Assembly: GCA_022841825.1 (NCBI GenBank)
Contig: JALHQT010000010.1
Span: forward strand, 1-64,000
DNA: 64,000 bases
DNA from: Anaerolineae bacterium
Lineage (GTDB): Bacteria > Chloroflexota > Anaerolineae > Aggregatilineales > Phototrophicaceae
Direction: 5' to 3'
This document shows, piece by piece, positions 56,976-64,000 of this stretch. The notes under the pieces were generated by a model. That model searched no databases. It was not told where the DNA came from and worked only from the letters and a program-made list of their open reading frames with translations. Made by a program: the position numbers and the translations under genes. Every line of letters starts with the position of its first letter. Position 1 is the stretch's first letter.

Positions 56976-58565
56976 ATGATCATTGGCATCGACATTCTCT
57001 CCTTTCTCGTGTTCTTCCCGGCGATTGCGGCGCTCATCGTGCTGATCCTGCCGCAGAACCGCATCCTGGCACGGTGGGTGGCGCTCCTGTTCGCGACCAT
57101 CATCACCGGCGTCAGCGTGGCGGTCTACGCGGCGTACAACACGGCGACCCCCGGCTTCCAGTTCGTGATGCAGCAGGAATGGTTCGAGGTGCTGGGCGCA
57201 AGCTGGCACATCGGCATCGACGGCATCAGCGCGTCGATGATCCTGCTGACGGGCATCCTCGCGCCGCTGGCAGTGCTCATCTCATGGGAAATCGAAGATC
57301 GCGTCAACACGCATCTGGCGCTGGTGCTGTTCTTCGTCACCGGCTGTATGGGCACGTTCGTGGCGCTCGACCTGATGATCTTCTTCATCTTCTACGAACT
57401 GAGCCTCGTGCCGATGTACTTCCTCATCAACCAGTGGGGAGGACCCAACCGCCGCTACGCATCGACCAAGTTCTTCATCTACTCGATGGGCGGCACGCTG
57501 GGGATGCTGCTGGCGACGCAGCTCATCGGCATTACGATGGGCACCTTCGACATCGTGACGCTGACGCAGAACTGGCCCGCCTTCGCAGGCGACCCGACCA
57601 ACGCGACCTTCCTCGGCATCAGCGTCAGCACCGTCAAGGCGCTGGCATTCCTGGGCTTCTTCATCGCCTTCTGCATCAAGGTGCCCGTGTGGCCCTTCCA
57701 CACCTGGCTGCCCGACGCGCACAGCGAAGCGCCGACCGCCGGGTCGATGCTGCTGGCGGGCGTCATGCTCAAGCTGGGCGCGTATGGCTTCCTGCGCCTC
57801 GTCATCCCGCTCTTCCCCGATGTGTGGGTCGAGCCGATCAACTTCCTCGGCTTCCTGGAGACCAACTGGGCGGGCATCTTCGCCTTCCTGGCGCTGCTCG
57901 GCATCGTGCTGGGCGCGTTCGCCGCCTTCGGGCAGACGGACATCAAGCGCCTGGTCGCCTACAGCTCGGTCAATCACATGGGCTTCGTGGCGTTGGGCAT
58001 CGCGGTGACGGCGCTGGTCTACGGGCAGGCGTATGTCAACGGCGACAGCGCGCACATGATGGACGCCATCATGGCGACCAACGGCGCAGTCCTGCAAATG
58101 TTCAATCACGGGCTGTCGTCGGCGGGCATGTTCTTGCTGGCGGGCGCGATTTACCACAAGACGCATACGCGCGATATGACGCAGTTCGGCGGTCTGTGGG
58201 TGCGCGCGCCCATCTACGGCGGCATCTTCATCTTCATGAGCATGGCGAGCCTGGGGCTGCCGGGTCTGAACGGCTTCGTCAGCGAATTCCTGGTCGTGCG
58301 CGGCTCGTGGCCCGTCTACACTGTCCTGACGCTGATCGCCATGATCGGCTTGCTCTTCACCGGCTCGTACATCCTCAAGGGCATTCGCGGCGTCCTGCAG
58401 GGTCCTTTCAACATGAACTGGGCGGGCACGCGCCTGGAGATTGAAGCGCGTGAGGTCATCGCCGTTGCGCCGCTGATGGTGTTGATCCTGCTGACAGGTT
58501 TAGCGCCGAACTGGATACTTTCGGTCATCAATGCGACAGTCACGAGCTGGCTGGGCGGCGTCTAA
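56976..58565 (+). CDS. nuoM: NADH-quinone oxidoreductase subunit M (first copy)
   Basis: FFIFYELSLVPMYFLINQWGG; CIKVPVWPFHTWLPDAHSEAPTAGSMLLAGVMLKLGAYGFLR. Confidence 0.96.
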   Translation: MIIGIDILSFLVFFPAIAALIVLILPQNRILARWVALLFATIITGVSVAVYAAYNTATPGFQFVMQQEWFEVLGASWHIGIDGISASMILLTGILAPLAVLISWEIEDRVNTHLALVLFFVTGCMGTFVALDLMIFFIFYELSLVPMYFLINQWGGPNRRYASTKFFIYSMGGTLGMLLATQLIGITMGTFDIVTLTQNWPAFAGDPTNATFLGISVSTVKALAFLGFFIAFCIKVPVWPFHTWLPDAHSEAPTAGSMLLAGVMLKLGAYGFLRLVIPLFPDVWVEPINFLGFLETNWAGIFAFLALLGIVLGAFAAFGQTDIKRLVAYSSVNHMGFVALGIAVTALVYGQAYVNGDSAHMMDAIMATNGAVLQMFNHGLSSAGMFLLAGAIYHKTHTRDMTQFGGLWVRAPIYGGIFIFMSMASLGLPGLNGFVSEFLVVRGSWPVYTVLTLIAMIGLLFTGSYILKGIRGVLQGPFNMNWAGTRLEIEAREVIAVAPLMVLILLTGLAPNWILSVINATVTSWLGGV

Positions 58566-58576
58566 AGGGGCAGTTC

Positions 58577-60256
58577 ATGGAAGCAATTGGTTTTCCGGTA
58601 CTCAGTCTGATCATCTTCGTCCCGATTGTGGCGGCGGTGATCATCCTGTTCCTCAACAAGGAGCAGCGCGATCTCGCGCGCGGCATCGCCATCACGGCGG
58701 CTGCCGTCTGCTTCGCCTTGAGTCTGTTCGTCTACGTCACCTACAACAACAATGTGGATGCCATCGTCGCCGAGCAGGAGCTGTTGCAGCAGGCGGACGG
58801 CGCGGGGCAGGCAACGGACCAGTTTGAGGCGTCCGTCGCGTTTGAAGAGCGCATCGACTGGATGCCCTCGCTTGGCATCAGCTATCACCTGGGCGTGGAT
58901 GGCTTGAGCGTGCCGATGGTCTTGCTGACGGGGATGGTCGCCGTCACAGGCGTGCTGATCTCGTGGCGCATCGAAGACCGCACGCGCGAATTCATGGCAT
59001 TCTTCCTTCTGCTGGTCGCGGGTGTCTTCGGCGTCTTTGTCTCACTCGATTTGTTTGTGCTCTTCTTCTTCTACGAACTCGCCATCTTCCCGATGTACCT
59101 GCTGATCGCAACCTGGGGCTGGGTCAAGCTGCGCGAATACGCGGCGATGAAGCTGACGCTGTATATCCTGATCGGGTCGGTCATCTCGCTGGTTGGCGTG
59201 ATCGCCATGTACTTCGTGGCGGGCAACTTCTTCACGACTAACCCCGACCTGCTGCCCGTCGGCGACAGCGCCTTCAGCTTTGGCATCGCGCACATGATGC
59301 GCGCGTCGGAACTCGGCGCGTTCAGCATCCCGGTGCTGGGCGACATCTCGTTCTCGAACGCCTGGTTCCCCTTCATCTTCCTCGGCTTCGCGGTGCTGGC
59401 GGGTATCTTCCCGTTCCACAACTGGTCGCCGGATGGTCACGTCGCCGCCCCGACCGCCGTCTCGATGATCCACGCGGGCGTGCTGATGAAGCTCGGCGCA
59501 TTCGCGGCACTGCGCGTCGGCGTGCAGCTCCTGCCGGACGGCGCACATACGCATATGCCCTGGATCGTCTTCCTCACGCTGATCAACGTCGTCTACGGGG
59601 CGTTCATCGCCTTCCGCCAGCGCGACTTCAAGTACGTGATCGGTTTCTCGTCCGTCTCGCACATGGGTCTGGTGTCGATGGGCTTCGCCACGATGAACCT
59701 GACGGGCATGACGGGCGCGGGCTTGCAGATGTTCTCGCACGGCGCGATGACGGCACTCTTCTTCGGCTGCGTCGGCATGGTCTACGACCGGGCGCACACG
59801 CGCGACATCCCCAGCCTGGGCGGGTTTGCGAAGGTGATGCCCTGGGTGGCGTTCGCCTTCATTGTCGGTGGTCTGACGAGTATGGGGATGCCGGGGTTAA
59901 GCGGCTTCGTCGCCGAGTTCCCGATCTTCGCGGGCATGTGGGAAGCATCGGAGCAGATCAGTCTGACCATCGGCTCGTTCACGCTGACGAACTACTATTC
60001 GGTCATCGTCATCCTGAGCGCGCTTGGCATCGTCATCACGGCAGCCTACGTGCTGCGGGTGACGGGGCAGGTCTTCATGGGCGAGTTCAACCGCGAAAAG
60101 TACCCGGACGTGGACGACATCACGGTGCGTGAGCGCTTCATCCTGGTCTTCCTCGCCTCGCCGCTGGTCATCATCGGCATATTCCCGACTGTAATGGCAC
60201 CAATGCTGGAGACAGGCTTCCGCCCGGTGCTGGCGATCCTTGGAATAGGAGTATAA
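58577..60256 (+). CDS. nuoM: NADH-quinone oxidoreductase subunit M paralog (second copy)
   Basis: LFFFYELAIFPMYLLIATWG; FAVLAGIFPFHNWSPDGHVAAPTAVSMIHAGVLMKLGAF. Confidence 0.93.
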   Translation: MEAIGFPVLSLIIFVPIVAAVIILFLNKEQRDLARGIAITAAAVCFALSLFVYVTYNNNVDAIVAEQELLQQADGAGQATDQFEASVAFEERIDWMPSLGISYHLGVDGLSVPMVLLTGMVAVTGVLISWRIEDRTREFMAFFLLLVAGVFGVFVSLDLFVLFFFYELAIFPMYLLIATWGWVKLREYAAMKLTLYILIGSVISLVGVIAMYFVAGNFFTTNPDLLPVGDSAFSFGIAHMMRASELGAFSIPVLGDISFSNAWFPFIFLGFAVLAGIFPFHNWSPDGHVAAPTAVSMIHAGVLMKLGAFAALRVGVQLLPDGAHTHMPWIVFLTLINVVYGAFIAFRQRDFKYVIGFSSVSHMGLVSMGFATMNLTGMTGAGLQMFSHGAMTALFFGCVGMVYDRAHTRDIPSLGGFAKVMPWVAFAFIVGGLTSMGMPGLSGFVAEFPIFAGMWEASEQISLTIGSFTLTNYYSVIVILSALGIVITAAYVLRVTGQVFMGEFNREKYPDVDDITVRERFILVFLASPLVIIGIFPTVMAPMLETGFRPVLAILGIGV

Positions 60257-60259
60257 CTG

Positions 60260-61822
60260 GTGAACTCAGGTTTCGATTTTCTCGCCAGTCTGCCGGCAAT
60301 CGCGCCGGAAGTCGGGCTGACGATCCTCGCGATCGTCATCCTGTTCCTCGATCTGCGCCTGCAGGAGAGCCAGCGCCGCAATCTCGCCATCGTGACGGGC
60401 GTCGGCATGTTCGGGATCGCGATCCTCTACCTGCTGCTCTGGTTCCCAGTCCCTCTCTCCACCGCGCCCGCCGATGCCATCATCGGCGTGACCGCGCCGC
60501 AGAGCCTGGGCGCATTCGAGGGCTTGTACTGGGGCGGCATGATCCGTCATGATAGCCTGGCGCAAATCTTCAAGGTCATGATCCTGTGCGGCGGCGCGCT
60601 GACGGCGCTGATGGCTGCCGATACCAAGACACTCGGTCGCAAAGGTGAGTTCTACCTGATCGTGATCGTCTCGTCGCTCGGCGGCTGTTTGATCGCAGGG
60701 GCGACCGACCTGATCATGGTCTTCCTCGGTCTCGAAACGATGACCATCCCGCTCTATGTGCTGGCGGCGTTCAACCGCAACGACAAGCGCTCGCCGGAAA
60801 GCGGCATGAAGTACTTCCTGTTCGGCTCGTTCGCCTCGGCGATCCTGCTGTACGGTCTCAGCCTGCTCTACGGCTTCGCAGGGACGACCAGCCTGCCCGG
60901 CATCGCGTCATACCTCAACAGCGAGGCATTCGGCGCGCATCCCTTCGCCGTGCTGGTCTCGCTGACGCTGATCATCGTCGGCTTCGGCTTCAAGATCAGC
61001 GCCGCGCCGTTCCACTTCTGGACGCCAGACGTGTACGAAGGCGCGCCGACACCCGTCACCGCCTTCCTGAGCGTCTCGAGCAAGGCGGCAAGCTTCGCGC
61101 TGCTGCTGCGCTTCCTGCTCGCGGTCTTCCCGGCTGGGTTGGTCATCGGCGGCATCACCATCCCCGATTTCTGGGCACAGCTCGTCACGGCGCTCGCCGT
61201 TATTTCGATGCTGCTCGGCAACATCGTCGCGCTGGCGCAGCGCAACATCAAGCGTATGCTGGCGTACTCGTCGATTGCCCAGGCGGGCTACACGCTGATC
61301 GGCATCGCGGCGCTCCAGGGCGCGCCGGAGACCAGCGTGGCGGCGATCAGCTTCTACATGTTCATGTATACCTTCACCAACATCCTGGCGTTCGCGGTCG
61401 TCGTCATCTTCTCCGAAGCGACCGGCAGCGAGGAGATCAAGGACCTGGCGGGTCTCAGCCGTCGCAGCCCCTGGCTGGCACTGACGATGACGATTGGCTT
61501 GCTCTCGCTGGCGGGCGTGCCGCCGGCGGCGGGCTTCTTCGGCAAGTTCTTCCTCTTCCAGGCAGCGGTCGAAGCCGGGTTGGTGTGGATCGCCATCCTC
61601 GGCGTGCTGATGTCGATTGTGGCGCTCTACTACTACCTGACCGTCGTCAAAGTCATGTACGTCGATCATGGTGTGGACGAAGACAAGCCGATCCCCGTTT
61701 CCTCGACGGTCGGTTGGGTACTCGGTCTGTCGTCACTGGCAGTCGTGCTGCTGGGGACATTCGCGGTGACGCCCGTGTTCGATTGGGCGCTGCGCGGTTT
61801 CCCGTCGTTGTTCGGGTCGTGA
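60260..61822 (+). CDS. nuoN: NADH-quinone oxidoreductase subunit N (GTG start)
   Basis: GFGFKISAAPFHFWTPDVYEGAPTPVTAFLSVSSKAASFALLLRF; NIKRMLAYSSIAQAGYTLIG; GLSRRSPWLALTMTIGLLSLAGVPPAAGFFGKF. Confidence 0.95.
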   Translation: MNSGFDFLASLPAIAPEVGLTILAIVILFLDLRLQESQRRNLAIVTGVGMFGIAILYLLLWFPVPLSTAPADAIIGVTAPQSLGAFEGLYWGGMIRHDSLAQIFKVMILCGGALTALMAADTKTLGRKGEFYLIVIVSSLGGCLIAGATDLIMVFLGLETMTIPLYVLAAFNRNDKRSPESGMKYFLFGSFASAILLYGLSLLYGFAGTTSLPGIASYLNSEAFGAHPFAVLVSLTLIIVGFGFKISAAPFHFWTPDVYEGAPTPVTAFLSVSSKAASFALLLRFLLAVFPAGLVIGGITIPDFWAQLVTALAVISMLLGNIVALAQRNIKRMLAYSSIAQAGYTLIGIAALQGAPETSVAAISFYMFMYTFTNILAFAVVVIFSEATGSEEIKDLAGLSRRSPWLALTMTIGLLSLAGVPPAAGFFGKFFLFQAAVEAGLVWIAILGVLMSIVALYYYLTVVKVMYVDHGVDEDKPIPVSSTVGWVLGLSSLAVVLLGTFAVTPVFDWALRGFPSLFGS

Positions 61823-61844
61823 GGGGTGCGGGCGATGACATGGC

Positions 61845-61870
61845 GGGCGGACCCATGTGTCCGCCCCTAC
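61845..61870. repeat. gggcggacccatgtgtccgcccctac palindromic repeat
   Basis: Same family as 1188-1239 and 2166-2277. Confidence 0.75.
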
Positions 61871-61970
61871 GCCCAATCTGCATGGGCAAGGTGAGGGGGC
61901 AGGTTTTTTCATCGCTTTCTCACGTTTTGCGTGGTTGGGATTTTGATAGTGCTTGTGATAAAATTCGCTA

Positions 61971-62276
61971 ATGTCGATGCAAGAATCAGACAGTAAACGA
62001 TCTCAGCGTGTTGCTAACCTTGCGTTGGCAGCCCTGGCAGCCCAAAGCGGCTGCCTCACGTTGGTCTTGGTGGTGGGTTCCCTGCTCGCCGGTTTGTGGC
62101 TGGATGCGCAGTTCGGACAGCGTGGACCCTTCACCATCGGACTGCTGCTTCTGAGCATACCAGTGAGCTTATTTTTGATGGTTCGGGTCGCATTGGGTGC
62201 TATCAAGCGTATTCAGCCCCCGCCCAGGAGCAACTCGTCCCAGCAGTATTCGGACGAAGAGGAGGAGTTACGTTGA
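61971..62276 (+). CDS. AtpZ/AtpI-like F0F1 ATPase-associated protein
   Basis: Two-TM protein LALAALAAQSGCLTLVLVVGSLLAGLWLDAQFGQRGPFTIGLLLLSIPVSLFLMVRVALGAIKRI, immediately upstream of atpB. Confidence 0.82.
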   Translation: MSMQESDSKRSQRVANLALAALAAQSGCLTLVLVVGSLLAGLWLDAQFGQRGPFTIGLLLLSIPVSLFLMVRVALGAIKRIQPPPRSNSSQQYSDEEEELR

Positions 62277-62313
62277 GAGACGCGCGACAACGTCTTTGTA
62301 AAGGAGTGCGCCA

Positions 62314-63630
62314 ATGAACGCAACCGTTCGTGGCTTAATGATCTTTGGCGGTTTGGTGCTGTTCATTGCGGCGTGCGCGTGGCTGACCTTCAGCTTCCTG
62401 CCTAGCAACAATGTGTCGGTCGCCGTCCCCGTCATCACCGTCCCAGGCGAGTCGTTCGGCGGCGCGCTGCCCGATGATCCGGCGTATGGCGTGCAGAACT
62501 TCCTGGGCGGGTGGACGAACACCTTCCTGGCGATGCTGCTTGCCGACGCGCTGGTCATCATCTTCGCCCTCTGGGCGCGCAGCAGCTCCAAGAATTGGAC
62601 CCGCGAAGTGCCGACCCGCATCCAGGGCTGGGCAGAGTTGCTCGGCAACTTCATCTATTCGCAGGTGCAGAACTTCGCCGGGCGCAAGCCGCTGGCGCTG
62701 AACTGGCTCTTCCCGCTCGCGGCGACGATCTTCGTCTTCCTGCTGGCGGTCAACTGGATGAAGCTGCTGCCCGGCATCGAGTCGGTCGGCGTCATCCACT
62801 GCGCGCACGGCGGCTTCACGGGCTACCCCGCGATCAAGCTGAATGACGGCGCGTATCAGCTCTATGTCGATAGCCCGCTGAACTCCGGCGTCGGCGCGAC
62901 CGAAGAGAGCTATCACGACTGCGAGCACTACAAGGAACACCCGGAAGAACGCCCATCGAGCGAAGAAAAGGGCGCGATGGTCGAACTGCTGGCGGAAGAA
63001 GAAGCGGTGCTGCGTGAACAGCTCACCGCCGAAGGCATCACCGATGCTGCCGAGATTGACACGCGCGTCAATGCGCTGCGCCTCGAAGTCATCGAAACCG
63101 CCTACCCGCACGCCACGCTGCCGCTCTCTCCCGAGCAGTTGAAGGAAGGCGCGCTGCCTTACATCTTCGCCGTCACGCCGTATGTGCGTGGTGGTTCGAC
63201 AGACCTCAACCTGACGCTCGGTCTGGCGCTGGTCGCCTTCTTCGCCTTCCAGGTCTTCGGCGTCGCGGCGCAGGGTCCGGCGTACTTCATGAAGTTCATC
63301 AACGTCAATGCGTTGGGCAACATTCAGAAGAAGCCGCTGGGGGCGATTGACTTCATCGTCGGCTTGATCGAGATCATCTCCGAAATCGGGAAGATCATCT
63401 CGCTTGCCTTCCGTCTATTTGGCAATATGTTCGCGGGCGGTATTTTGCTGGCGGTTATGTCATTCCTGGTCGCCTTCATCGTCCCAGCGATCTTCATCGG
63501 TCTGGAAGTCATCATCACGACGATCCAGGCGCTGGTGTTCGCCATTCTCACAATTGTGTTCTCGGCGCAGGCGATGGAAGGTCATCACGGCGACGACGAG
63601 CATCACGAGGAACACGCGGAAGCGCACTAA
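62314..63630 (+). CDS. atpB: ATP synthase F0 subunit a with large loop insertion
   Basis: STDLNLTLGLALVAFFAFQ, ISEIGKIISLAFRLFGNMFAGGILL (conserved Arg), C-terminal IQALVFAILTIVFSAQAM; 438 aa. Confidence 0.94.
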   Translation: MNATVRGLMIFGGLVLFIAACAWLTFSFLPSNNVSVAVPVITVPGESFGGALPDDPAYGVQNFLGGWTNTFLAMLLADALVIIFALWARSSSKNWTREVPTRIQGWAELLGNFIYSQVQNFAGRKPLALNWLFPLAATIFVFLLAVNWMKLLPGIESVGVIHCAHGGFTGYPAIKLNDGAYQLYVDSPLNSGVGATEESYHDCEHYKEHPEERPSSEEKGAMVELLAEEEAVLREQLTAEGITDAAEIDTRVNALRLEVIETAYPHATLPLSPEQLKEGALPYIFAVTPYVRGGSTDLNLTLGLALVAFFAFQVFGVAAQGPAYFMKFINVNALGNIQKKPLGAIDFIVGLIEIISEIGKIISLAFRLFGNMFAGGILLAVMSFLVAFIVPAIFIGLEVIITTIQALVFAILTIVFSAQAMEGHHGDDEHHEEHAEAH

Positions 63631-63767
63631 TTCGTGCGCGGTGCGACGTGCGACGTGCGAAACGACTGTCGTTCGCACCACACTCTACGCACACTGCACC
63701 TGAAGGTGCATCACGCTCTGAACGTTTGAACTTGAGTACATCTACGCAAATCTAAGGAGAGAGTTCG

Positions 63768-63998
63768 ATGGAATTGGAAGTTGGTCTGAAGGCAATCGGC
63801 GCTGGTCTCGCGATGGTCGGCGCTTTTGGTCCTGGCATCGGTATCGGTCTGCTGGTGCAGGGTGCAATGCAGGGCATCAGCCGTAACCCGGATGCAGCGG
63901 GTCAGATCCAGGCGAACATGATTCTCGGTATCGTGTTCACCGAAGCGATCTCGATTTACGCGCTCGTCGTCGCCCTCATCATCCTCTTCGTGCTTTAG
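63768..63998 (+). CDS. atpE: ATP synthase F0 subunit c
   Basis: IGAGLAMVGAFGPGIGIGLLVQGAMQGISRNPDAAGQIQANMILGIVFTEAISIYALVVALIILFVL. Confidence 0.96.
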   Translation: MELEVGLKAIGAGLAMVGAFGPGIGIGLLVQGAMQGISRNPDAAGQIQANMILGIVFTEAISIYALVVALIILFVL

Positions 63999-64000
63999 CC

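Noticed and set aside
1-64000. tRNA genes
   Set aside because: No convincing T-arm/acceptor pattern was found by eye; tRNAscan-SE would be needed to exclude them.

Overview
The window is a GC-rich bacterial chromosome segment. The gene content (complex I with two adjacent NuoM, DUF4832, DUF2277, FHA/TIR/FGE proteins) looks Chloroflexota/Anaerolineae-like, but that placement is inference. It opens in the 3' end of a 5S rRNA with a terminator, then runs through about 50 kb of mixed housekeeping and accessory genes. These include a PhzF-like protein, a HerA-like ATPase, a TPR protein, TIR-FGE and FHA-TIR proteins, alpha-glucan phosphorylase, leuS, secreted hydrolases, a Ser/Thr kinase, and TetR/PadR/HTH loci. 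It ends in a membrane-arm-only complex I cluster (nuoA-H-J-K-L-M-M-N, no B/C/D/E/F/G/I) that runs directly into an ATP synthase operon (AtpZ-like, atpB, atpE). Main points for follow-up: (1) a perfect 28-bp palindromic repeat of an intergenic family lies in frame inside leuS; (2) NuoL has a His-rich insertion, and the second NuoM lacks the TM7 lysine by eye alignment; (3) AtpB has a ~130-aa insertion in a loop; (4) two otherwise intact ORFs are each interrupted by one in-frame TAG; (5) an FHA-FHA-TIR protein has a TIR lacking the catalytic-Glu position; (6) two 84-bp MITE-like elements lie in opposite orientation; (7) a 133-bp direct duplication flanks a TPR gene; (8) a short transcription unit with clear promoter and terminator encodes an unlisted 57-aa protein or an sRNA. 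All family calls come from reading motifs by eye. No searches were run.
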